Below are positions 34,852 through 42,871 of a stretch of 64,000 nucleotides of DNA, one piece after another. Below the pieces are notes generated by a model that was not told where the DNA came from, made no database searches, and saw only the letters and a program-made list of their open reading frames with translations. The position numbers and the translations under genes were made by a program. Each line of letters begins with the position of its first letter. Position 1 is the first letter of the stretch. The DNA is from CAZAKZ01 sp964485695 (GTDB lineage: Bacteria > Planctomycetota > JAFGQW01): positions 15,619 through 79,618 of the forward strand of contig CAZAKZ010000009.1 of NCBI GenBank assembly GCA_964485695.1, given 5' to 3'.

Positions 34852-37494
34852 ATGGTGAACCTCTCAAACTCCAGGACCTGGCTGGTCTGGGTCGTCCTCC
34901 CGGCCGTGGTGTTCCTCTCCTTTGGAGGCACCCTCTGGAGCGGCTTCGTGTACGACGACGTGAAACTGATCGTGGAAGGCGATGCGCTCAAAGCCCTGAT
35001 GGCCGGCGCCCCCGGCCCGGACGTGTTCTTCTCGGACTTTGCTCGCCTGGGAACCCGGGAGGAAGGCGTCGATGGCGGACAGCGTCTGGGCTACTTCAGG
35101 CCGGTCATCGTCATGAGCTACGTGGTGGACGCCTGGTTCTGGTCCGACATCGGGCCCCCTCCTCCGGGCGAATCCTCGAGGCCCGGGAGCCTCCGGTGGG
35201 ACAGCCTCAATCCCGTGGGGTTCCACCTCACCAACCTGCTGATCCATCTGGTGAATTGCCTCCTGGTCTTTCGCATCGTCCTCACCCTGATCCGGGGGCG
35301 ACTTGCAGCCCTTGTGATCGGCGTGCTCTTTGCCGCCCATCCCATCCACGCCGAAAACGTCTGCTGGATCGCGGGCCGCACCGACGTCCTTGCCGGCACC
35401 TTCTTCTTTCTGGCCTTCTGGCTCTACCTGCGGCACCGGAAGTCCGGAGCGCGGCCAACCCACGTCCTGTCCCTGGTCGCCTTCGCCCTGGGCCTGTTGA
35501 CCAAGGAATCGGTCCTGGTGCTGCCGCTCACGCTTCTGGCCCTGGAAGGAATCCTCCCCCACCCCCGTGGCCTCTCCCGGAGCAAGGCCATCCTGGCAAC
35601 GTGGCCCTACCTGGCCGGATTCTTCATCTACTTCCTGCTGCGACTCCTCCTTTGGCCGGCCGGGACAGGTGACAACTTCCTCGATCCCGGTACCCTCGAG
35701 CCTCTGTCCGTGTTCACCCTGGCCGTCACCTTCCTCGAGGCCGGCGCCTGGTACCTGGGCAAGTGCATCTGGCCCTTCCCCCTGAATCCGTACGCGGACG
35801 TTTCCTTCCTAGACGCAGCCGCAGTGGGGACATGGCTTCCCTTCTGCCTCCTCCACCTCGCCCTGGTGCTCCCGGCCCTCTACCTAATCCTGCGGAAGCG
35901 GGCCGTATGGATCGCCTATTCCATCACGGCGTTCTATCTGTCCCTGGCGCCTCTGAGCTGCCTCCTTCCCGGTACTCGCCTGGCCCGGTTTGCCGAGGAC
36001 CAGGCGTTCCCCGTGGCCGAGCGGTTCCTCTACCTCCCCAGCTTCTTCGTTCTCCTCGCCCTTACGCACCTGGGGAAGCACCTCGGCCGAAGGCCGGCCC
36101 TTGCCACCGTCGGGATCCTGGCCGGGGTCTGCACCCTCGTGAACGGAGTGCGCTGCAGCCACTACCGCGACAACCTTTCCTTCTTCCAGGCCGCGGTGGA
36201 GGCCGCGCCGCAAAGCGTACGCATGCACACGGGTCTCGGATTCCAGCTCCTGGACCGGTACGACATGGAACAAGCCCTCCGGCATTTTGTCCGCGCCCGC
36301 CACCTCGTCCACGACGTGCACCAGCGAACGTGCTACCCCCCCGTCCAGGCGGGTCTGGCCGCGGCGTACCGCATGCAGGGGGATTCCAGCAAGGTCTTCA
36401 AGGCCCTGGAAGCTGCGCTCCGGCAAGAGCCCGGAAACATGTCGAATGCCCTGAACCTGGCTGTGTACGCGTGGAACGAGGCCATCCTCCATATGGACGT
36501 GGCCCGCATCCAGTTCGCCCTGGAGATGGCCAGACGCGCCGTGGGCCAGGCGCCCGAACATCCGCTGGCCCGGAAAATCCTGGACCAGATCCGTCGGACC
36601 CGGGCCGCCTGGAACCTATATTTCGTGGAGAAGCACCGCGACGACGCCACCCTCACCCGCCTGGGCAAGACCTTCTTCGTGCCCGCCATGAGCGCCCTGG
36701 AGGACCCGGGCGGCCCCCGGTTCTCCGACGCCCTGAAGCTCCTCCGCAGCGGTCTCCGCCACACGGGGGTCCCGGAGGAAAAGCGCGGAGACATGCCGCG
36801 AACCCTGGAGTTGAGGGAGCGCCTGAAGACCCGGTTCGAGGAGGTCCTCGATCGCGCCCGCCTCACGTACGGCCGCCTCCTTGAGCGCCATCCAGAAAGC
36901 GCTGCCCTCTATTACCTGCTCGGGGAGGTGCACGGTGCGGCGTGGCGCCGGACCGGAGAAGCGCACCACCGGGACGCAGCCCTCGAGGCCTATCTGGAAT
37001 GTGCGAGGAGAGAACCCGGCCACGTGCAGGCCGTGCTGGGCGCCGGCCGGATCCTCGTGGGCCTGGATCGCCACGACGAGGCCATGGCCCTGGTGAGGGC
37101 CGGCGTGGAGGATGGGCTCACACAAAAATACCTGGGGACCTGGCCCGTACCGCTGCAGCCCAGAAAGACCCTGGACATCGTCGGAAACGTGGCGGCCCGG
37201 CCGGGCCTCCCCGCGAAGTGGAGGGTCCTGGCCGGAGAGCAGATCCAGAAGATCCTCCGATGCGTGGAGGAGCGGGCCCGGACCACGGACAGCGGGAGAA
37301 ACGCGGATCAGTGGAACGAGGCGGGATGGTTCCGGGTCTATGCCGGCCGCATGCTCGGGCGGCCGGACCTGACCGAGGCAGCCCTCCAGGCCTTCCAGAA
37401 AGCCCTGGACATCGATGCCCGCCACCCCGGAGCAAAGCAGAACCTGAAAGATCTCCAAAAACAACTATCCACAGCGAACAAGGAGAAGGAATGA
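34852..37494 (+). CDS. TMTC-like GT-C membrane protein with C-terminal TPR repeats
   Basis: The 880-residue product has about twelve membrane segments in residues 1-420, then a soluble TPR region. The first loop holds SGFVYDDVKLIVEGD, with the paired Asp typical of the GT-C active site, and the second carries AAHPIHAENVCWIAGRTDVL, matching the HP.H.E.V.WI.GR.D signature of TMTC-type and related bacterial proteins. The C-terminal half has TPR-like helix pairs (HTGLGFQLLDRYDMEQALRH, HPESAALYYLLGEVHG, ALQAFQKALDIDARHPGA). Human TMTC proteins O-mannosylate cadherins; the bacterial homologues probably glycosylate exported proteins, which is inference. The stop overlaps the start of the carboxypeptidase gene (ATGA), so the two are translationally coupled. 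Confidence 0.85.
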   Translation: MVNLSNSRTWLVWVVLPAVVFLSFGGTLWSGFVYDDVKLIVEGDALKALMAGAPGPDVFFSDFARLGTREEGVDGGQRLGYFRPVIVMSYVVDAWFWSDIGPPPPGESSRPGSLRWDSLNPVGFHLTNLLIHLVNCLLVFRIVLTLIRGRLAALVIGVLFAAHPIHAENVCWIAGRTDVLAGTFFFLAFWLYLRHRKSGARPTHVLSLVAFALGLLTKESVLVLPLTLLALEGILPHPRGLSRSKAILATWPYLAGFFIYFLLRLLLWPAGTGDNFLDPGTLEPLSVFTLAVTFLEAGAWYLGKCIWPFPLNPYADVSFLDAAAVGTWLPFCLLHLALVLPALYLILRKRAVWIAYSITAFYLSLAPLSCLLPGTRLARFAEDQAFPVAERFLYLPSFFVLLALTHLGKHLGRRPALATVGILAGVCTLVNGVRCSHYRDNLSFFQAAVEAAPQSVRMHTGLGFQLLDRYDMEQALRHFVRARHLVHDVHQRTCYPPVQAGLAAAYRMQGDSSKVFKALEAALRQEPGNMSNALNLAVYAWNEAILHMDVARIQFALEMARRAVGQAPEHPLARKILDQIRRTRAAWNLYFVEKHRDDATLTRLGKTFFVPAMSALEDPGGPRFSDALKLLRSGLRHTGVPEEKRGDMPRTLELRERLKTRFEEVLDRARLTYGRLLERHPESAALYYLLGEVHGAAWRRTGEAHHRDAALEAYLECARREPGHVQAVLGAGRILVGLDRHDEAMALVRAGVEDGLTQKYLGTWPVPLQPRKTLDIVGNVAARPGLPAKWRVLAGEQIQKILRCVEERARTTDSGRNADQWNEAGWFRVYAGRMLGRPDLTEAALQAFQKALDIDARHPGAKQNLKDLQKQLSTANKEKE

Positions 37495-39083
37495 ACACGG
37501 TTCGGATCCTCGCGACCTTATGGGCCCTGACGTCGGGACTTCCAGCCCAGGAGCTCCTGATCCGGCCCGAGCGCACGGATTACCGGGAGACGTCCCGGTA
37601 CGCCGACGTCATGGACCTCCTCGGAAGGATCACCACTCGCCGTGACGACCTGGCCCTCGGTTTCCTGGGCCTCACCACCGAAGGCCGGGCGATCCCGTAC
37701 GTCATCGTGGCCCCGTCCCACCTCCGCCATCCGGCCCGGGCCCACGCCTCGGACCGCCTGGTGGTCTACGTCCAGGCCAACATCCACGCCGGGGAGGTGG
37801 CGGGGAAAGAGGCGGTGCAAATTCTGCTGCGCGAAATCGCGGCAGGCAGCCACGACAAAATGCTGCAGTCCATGGTGCTGCTGGTCGTGCCCATCTTCAA
37901 CGTCGACGGCAACGAGGCCATCTCCACCCTCCATCGCCGCAACCAGATCGGCCCCGAGGGCGGCGTGGGCAAGCGGGCCACGGGCCTGAACCTGGACCTC
38001 AACCGGGACTACATCAAGGCCGAGGCGCCCGAGACCCGGGCGTCGCTCCGCCTCATCAACGCCTGGGATCCCCACCTCCTCATGGATCTCCACACCACCA
38101 ACGGCTGCAAGCACCGCTACGCCCTCACGTATGCTTCAAGCGCCCATCCCAACGCCGACCGCACGATCCAGGACTTCGCCGACAAGGTGCTCCTTCCCGA
38201 GGTGACCCGGACCCTCGCCCCGGAGTATCATGTCTTCCACTACGGAAACTGGCTCGACCGCCGGAATCCATCCAAGGGCTGGGGCACCTTTGCCTGGCAG
38301 GGCCGCTACTGCAGCAACTACCACGGCCTCAGAAACCGATTCATCGTCCTGAGCGAGGTCTACGCCTACCGCGACTTCCGCACCCGGGTGGACGCAACCC
38401 GGAAGTTCGTGACCGAGGTGATCCGGTTCGCCGTCCGGCACCGGGAGAAGATCAGCAAGCTCACCCGCGAGGCGGACCGGCGCATGACTGCGGGAAAGTG
38501 GAAGACCCAGGGGATCCAGTTCAAACGCACGGCCTGGCCGGGCACGCGCACCCTCCTCGGGTACGAGGTCACTCCCGACTCCAGGAAGCGCCGCCGCCCC
38601 GACAAGGCCGACAAGCCAAAAGACTACGAGGGCCCGGTGTTCCTCGCCTTCGAGGCTTCCGAATCCGTGGCGGTGCCCGCCGGCTACCTCTTCCCCCGGG
38701 CCCTGAAGGACGTGGCCGATCACCTGGGTGTCCACGGCATCCGGGTTTACCGTCTGGCTCAGGGCGGCGCGGTCAAGGTGGAGGTGTGCCGCATGACCCA
38801 CCTCGAGCGTTCCGATCGCCTCTACCAGGGCCGGAGCCTCCAGCACGCCGAGGTCACCACCGAGGACCTCGACCGGCCGTTCGAGGCGGGGGACTTCTAC
38901 GTGCCCGTGGCCCAGCCCCTGGGACGCCTGGCAGCGGAGCTCCTGGAGCCCCGGGGTCGCGACGGCCTCCTGGCCTGGAATTTCCTGGACAACTACCTGG
39001 CCCACCAGTGGCGGCGAGCGCCGGTGGAGATTCCCGTCTACCGCGCTCGGGTCAAACCGCCGCTGCCCATGAATCTCCGCTGA
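37491..39083 (+). CDS. M14-family zinc carboxypeptidase, exported
   Basis: ATG 37491 overlaps the preceding stop (ATGA) and has AAGGAGAAGGA directly upstream. The 530-residue product has a short export signal ending GLPAQ. The zinc ligands of M14 peptidases are present: NIHAGEVAGKE (H99, E102) and MDLHTTNG (H201). NVDGNE and NLDLNRDY supply the usual substrate-binding Asn and Arg, and FIVLSEVYAYRDF holds the likely catalytic Glu. Beyond residue 330 a C-terminal domain of about 190 residues of unknown role follows. M14 members in such settings are metallo-exopeptidases or amidases acting outside the cytoplasm; coupling to a protein glycosyltransferase suggests processing of surface proteins. 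Confidence 0.9.
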   Translation: MNTVRILATLWALTSGLPAQELLIRPERTDYRETSRYADVMDLLGRITTRRDDLALGFLGLTTEGRAIPYVIVAPSHLRHPARAHASDRLVVYVQANIHAGEVAGKEAVQILLREIAAGSHDKMLQSMVLLVVPIFNVDGNEAISTLHRRNQIGPEGGVGKRATGLNLDLNRDYIKAEAPETRASLRLINAWDPHLLMDLHTTNGCKHRYALTYASSAHPNADRTIQDFADKVLLPEVTRTLAPEYHVFHYGNWLDRRNPSKGWGTFAWQGRYCSNYHGLRNRFIVLSEVYAYRDFRTRVDATRKFVTEVIRFAVRHREKISKLTREADRRMTAGKWKTQGIQFKRTAWPGTRTLLGYEVTPDSRKRRRPDKADKPKDYEGPVFLAFEASESVAVPAGYLFPRALKDVADHLGVHGIRVYRLAQGGAVKVEVCRMTHLERSDRLYQGRSLQHAEVTTEDLDRPFEAGDFYVPVAQPLGRLAAELLEPRGRDGLLAWNFLDNYLAHQWRRAPVEIPVYRARVKPPLPMNLR

Positions 39084-39166
39084 GGTGTGAAAATCATGCC
39101 GTAAAATCACGCCCGGCGATTACAGTATCCTGTGTTCCTGAAAACCGTACGGAGGTACGCAGGCGC

Positions 39167-40873
39167 ATGAAGATCCGAACCTGGTTTCCCGCCCTTGTGA
39201 CTTGTCTGCTCCTGATCCCGGCCCTGCGCGCGTTGCCGGCCCAGAAGGGGCCCAACGACAAAGGGCTGGCCAGGTGGAAGCTGGAATCCCACGACTACGC
39301 GGCCTACTCCATCGAGGGCATGGTGGGCATCCACCACCTGGGATTCTTCGGGTACGACGTCGTACAGGGCCGGGCCCTCCGATCCGAGCCGGGCCACCCC
39401 ACCCTGCTCTCGCTACCGCTTGTGACCCTCCTGCCGGCCACCCGGCCCAAGGCAGGAATGAAGATTCTCCACACCCACACCTATACCCACTTCGAGGGCT
39501 ACACGCCCGTCAAGGTGGCGGGGCAAGTCAAGGTGGTCCAGGCCATCGGCCCTCTCCTCTTCCTGGAGGGCAAGTTCAAGCTCCTGAAGGTGCGCGCCGG
39601 GGGCAAGGACGGCCGCTTCTACCAGATCACCGGCGGCAAGCTGGATTTCACCTCCCAGTTCGACACCCTGAACGGCTGGTTGAAGGAAGCGGTGGTGAAG
39701 TACACCTACACCTACGACACCCGCGTGCCCCTGGAGGGCCTCTACACCGGCGCAAACCTGAAACAGCAGCGTGGTGTGGAGGTGCAGCTCCCCCACATCT
39801 ACAGCTTCGACGGCATCCTCGAGAAGTCCGCGTTACAGCCCCTCATCGACGCGTGGGTGGAAGAGAAGGCGGAGAAGATCCTCGAGGAATGGGCAGGCGA
39901 CGACGAGGGGAAGAACTACGCCCTCAAGACCGCGTATGACAGCCTCTACGTCCTGGCCCTGCTCCACGCCAAGGTGCCCAAGAACCACTCCGTCATCCAG
40001 AAGGTGGTGAAACGCATAAGGGAAAAACCGATCCACAGCACCTACTCGGCGGCGCTGCTTCTCATGGTGCTGGAAGCCGTCAACACCTCGTCCGAGGAGC
40101 TGGTGAATCCCGACGCGTACCGGGACAAGCAGCCCGTGCGAAACCTCTCGGACGAGGACAGGAGGCTGGTGGAGCGGGCGGTGCGCTACCTGGTCAAGGG
40201 CCAGATGGCCGGCGGCTGGACCTACGTGGGGTACAACCGGGACAAGAAGTTCTTTCCGTCCCAGTTCGGCCCTCCGGACAACTCCAACACCCAGTTCGCC
40301 CTCATGGGCCTCTACGCAGCGCTCCGCATGGGGGCCCGCATCGACGCCAAGGTGTGGCGCAAGGCCCTCGGCCACTGGAAGCGAACCTACCTGAAGAAGG
40401 GCTTCAAACCCAAAGGTGCCTCGGGCTACCTTTCCGGCTGGGCCTACGAGGAGGGCCGCGGAACCGCCTACCTGTCCATGACTGCCGGCGGTCTCGCCTC
40501 CCTCTCCATCATCGCCGCCGGCCTGGGGCTCAAGCCGGGAGACAAGTCGCGCGACGCCGCGGCCATCAGGAGTCTGCGATCCAGGGGCATGCGCTGGCTC
40601 GAATACTTCTATTCGGTTCGTCAGTGCCGGCGCTACGTGCTTCTCGGACCCCAGATCACCTCGGACTGGGCCTACCACCTCTACTCCATTGAACGGGCCT
40701 GCGACCTGGGCCGCGTGAAGACCATCGGCCACCACGACTGGTACCTCGAGGGCGCCATGGCCATCCTGAACGACACCTACGAGGACATGGGCCGGGACCA
40801 CGTGTACGAGGCGCTCTGCCTGCTGTTCCTGAAGCGGTCCACCCCGGCGGCCATCACCCCGGCCGTGCGCTGA
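39167..40873 (+). CDS. Exported alpha/alpha-toroid protein (prenyltransferase/cyclase-like fold)
   Basis: ATG 39167 has GGAGG 11 bases upstream. The 568-residue product starts with a signal peptide (MKIRTWFPALVTCLLLIPAL). The N-terminal 200 residues are strand-rich and unlike known families. The C-terminal 330 residues are an alpha/alpha toroid of the squalene-cyclase type (GQMAGGWTYVGYN, SNTQFALMGLYAALRMGA, AGGLASLSIIAAGL). YHLYSIERACDLGRVKT followed by HDWYLEGAMAIL matches the 28687 protein and is a recurring signature of planctomycete toroid proteins. No DXDD motif is present, so it is probably not a terpene cyclase. It stands two bases ahead of the GT39-like gene and is likely part of the operon from 34852. 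Confidence 0.82.
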   Translation: MKIRTWFPALVTCLLLIPALRALPAQKGPNDKGLARWKLESHDYAAYSIEGMVGIHHLGFFGYDVVQGRALRSEPGHPTLLSLPLVTLLPATRPKAGMKILHTHTYTHFEGYTPVKVAGQVKVVQAIGPLLFLEGKFKLLKVRAGGKDGRFYQITGGKLDFTSQFDTLNGWLKEAVVKYTYTYDTRVPLEGLYTGANLKQQRGVEVQLPHIYSFDGILEKSALQPLIDAWVEEKAEKILEEWAGDDEGKNYALKTAYDSLYVLALLHAKVPKNHSVIQKVVKRIREKPIHSTYSAALLLMVLEAVNTSSEELVNPDAYRDKQPVRNLSDEDRRLVERAVRYLVKGQMAGGWTYVGYNRDKKFFPSQFGPPDNSNTQFALMGLYAALRMGARIDAKVWRKALGHWKRTYLKKGFKPKGASGYLSGWAYEEGRGTAYLSMTAGGLASLSIIAAGLGLKPGDKSRDAAAIRSLRSRGMRWLEYFYSVRQCRRYVLLGPQITSDWAYHLYSIERACDLGRVKTIGHHDWYLEGAMAILNDTYEDMGRDHVYEALCLLFLKRSTPAAITPAVR

Positions 40874-40875
40874 GC

Positions 40876-42795
40876 ATGGGCCGCGGGTGGCTCTTCTTTC
40901 TCTGCCTGGGTCTGGCGGCCGTGCTTAACAAGTCGGTTCGCCTGGACCGGCCCTGGACCGTGTCCCTGGACCTGGTGGGCGCCCGGTACAGCACCATTGC
41001 GAGGAACTTCGTCCGCGAGGGCATCCTGGACCCGCCGCTGGTGCAGAAGCTCCACACGGGCAAGCCCCCGCCCGGCGTGAAGTTCGCCCCCCCCACTTCC
41101 CACCCGCCCGGGGTGCCGCTCATGGTAGCGGCCCTGTTCTGGATCACGGGCACGGACAGCGCCTGGGCCGCCCGCCTGGCCATGCTGCCGGCCGCTCTCC
41201 TCGCCCTCGGGCTCCTCTATTTCCTCGCGCGCCGCCTGGCGGGGTGGCGGACGGCCGCCGCCGCCGTCCTGTTCCTGACCCTCATGCCGGGGGCCGCCTA
41301 TTACGGGGTCTGGGTGGATCCCGTGGGCTGGGGATCCCTGGCGTGGATCCTCGCGTGGTGCCTCGCATTCCTGCCCTGGTTCGGAGATGCGAGCGCTCGT
41401 CCCGGACTCTGGCGCGGCCCCGTGCTGGCGCTGTGCTTTGTCCTGGCCATGGTGACCGAATGGAACGCGGTGTTCCTCCTGCCCGTCTGCGCGGTGGAAA
41501 TGACATTCGGCGGTCAGAGGCGCCCGTGGATCCCGGGGGTGTGGCTGGGTCTGGCCCTGGTCGGAGTCGGGTTCCTCTACCACGCCATCCTGCCCGCCTC
41601 GGACGGCTACCTCACGTTCTTCGGAAAGCTGGCTCGGTTCCACAGCTGGGACGCCGCGTTCTTCGAGACCCTCCTCGAGCACTACCGGGTACTGTTCGGC
41701 TGGCCCGTCCTGGGGCTGTCGGCTCTGGGGCTCGTGGGACTCGGGGTCCGTGCCCTTTGTGCTCGCATCACGCCCCTGGACCGCCTCATCATGGCCCTCC
41801 TCCTGTTCCAGGCCTACTACACGATCCTTTACCCCCTCGGCAGCCGGATCCACGACTTCTGTTCCCTCTACCTGATCCTGCCCCTGTCGCTGCTGTCGGG
41901 CCGGGTGGTGGTGGCCGCATACGAGTGGATTGTCAGGCGTCTGGGCCGGACCGCAGCCGCAACCGGACTCCTGGCCCTGGTGCCCTGGGCTCTCCTCTCC
42001 ACCCACGCGGGGCTCGAGGGCTGGGCCCGGTACGACGCCCACGTGGAGCCGGTCCAGACCACGGCTCGAGTCGTGCGGGAAGCCGTGCGCGTGCACGAGG
42101 TCGCGGCCACGGTCACGGCCAGCGAGGGTCTGGTGTCGGTCAGGTACCACGCCGATCGCGTCATCCTCGGCGGCATCACCACGCCCAGGGCCCTGGAGCG
42201 CAAGATGGCCTTGCCCGAGCGGCCCGCGGTGTTCTTCCTCTACAAGGCGGAGCTCTCCTCGTATCCGGACCTCCGGGCCCATCTCGACGCCTCGGCCCCG
42301 CACCGGGATCTGGAGCACCACCGCGTCTACGACCTCCGGAACTACCGGCCGGGACGGCCCGGACGCCTCGATCCCGCCCCCCGCCTTCCTGCACCGGAGG
42401 GCGTCCGCGCAGATGTCCAGGGTAAAAAGGTGACCTTCACCTGGCGTCCGGTGGCCGGGGGTCGGGTCCTGGGCTACCGCATCTGGTTCGGCAGCGAGGC
42501 GGGCGTCTACCCCGTCCACTTCGACGTGGGGACTCCGGCGTTCACCTACCAGGTCGAAGCAAAGGGCGAGGTGCACTTCGTGGTGGCGGCCCGAGAGATC
42601 ACCGGTCGTCTCGGCCGCCGCACCGCGGACCGAGTATTGACTCTGGACATTCCCACGGACTACCTCGGTCCGGTCCTGGCCTCGCTGGCGGCACTGATCC
42701 TCCTGTCGGGATTGCACGCGGCCGTCGTGTTCCGGCGCCGGCGTACGGAGTCAATGCCCGTGGACAGGCAGTTAGACTCCGGATCGAAGTCCTGA
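40876..42795 (+). CDS. GT39/PMT-like membrane glycosyltransferase with FN3 domain
   Basis: The 639-residue product starts two bases after the preceding stop. It has about eleven membrane segments. The first loop has DLVGARYSTIARNFVREGI, and after it come PPTSHPPGVPLMVAALFW and VWVDPVGWGSLAWILAW, as in PMT_2/ArnT-like enzymes that take sugar from a polyprenyl-phosphate donor. After residue 510 a fibronectin type III domain follows (PEGVRADVQGKKVTFTW, RVLGYRIWFGSEAG), then one more membrane helix and a basic tail. An FN3 module within a GT-C enzyme is uncommon and may recognise the acceptor. It is the fourth closely spaced gene of a probable operon. Confidence 0.82.
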   Translation: MGRGWLFFLCLGLAAVLNKSVRLDRPWTVSLDLVGARYSTIARNFVREGILDPPLVQKLHTGKPPPGVKFAPPTSHPPGVPLMVAALFWITGTDSAWAARLAMLPAALLALGLLYFLARRLAGWRTAAAAVLFLTLMPGAAYYGVWVDPVGWGSLAWILAWCLAFLPWFGDASARPGLWRGPVLALCFVLAMVTEWNAVFLLPVCAVEMTFGGQRRPWIPGVWLGLALVGVGFLYHAILPASDGYLTFFGKLARFHSWDAAFFETLLEHYRVLFGWPVLGLSALGLVGLGVRALCARITPLDRLIMALLLFQAYYTILYPLGSRIHDFCSLYLILPLSLLSGRVVVAAYEWIVRRLGRTAAATGLLALVPWALLSTHAGLEGWARYDAHVEPVQTTARVVREAVRVHEVAATVTASEGLVSVRYHADRVILGGITTPRALERKMALPERPAVFFLYKAELSSYPDLRAHLDASAPHRDLEHHRVYDLRNYRPGRPGRLDPAPRLPAPEGVRADVQGKKVTFTWRPVAGGRVLGYRIWFGSEAGVYPVHFDVGTPAFTYQVEAKGEVHFVVAAREITGRLGRRTADRVLTLDIPTDYLGPVLASLAALILLSGLHAAVVFRRRRTESMPVDRQLDSGSKS

Positions 42796-42871
42796 TAGAA
42801 TCCTATCCAATCTCATCCGATACAGCATGAGCTCTCCGTGACCGAGGAAGCCAGACCTTCAGGACCGCAAG

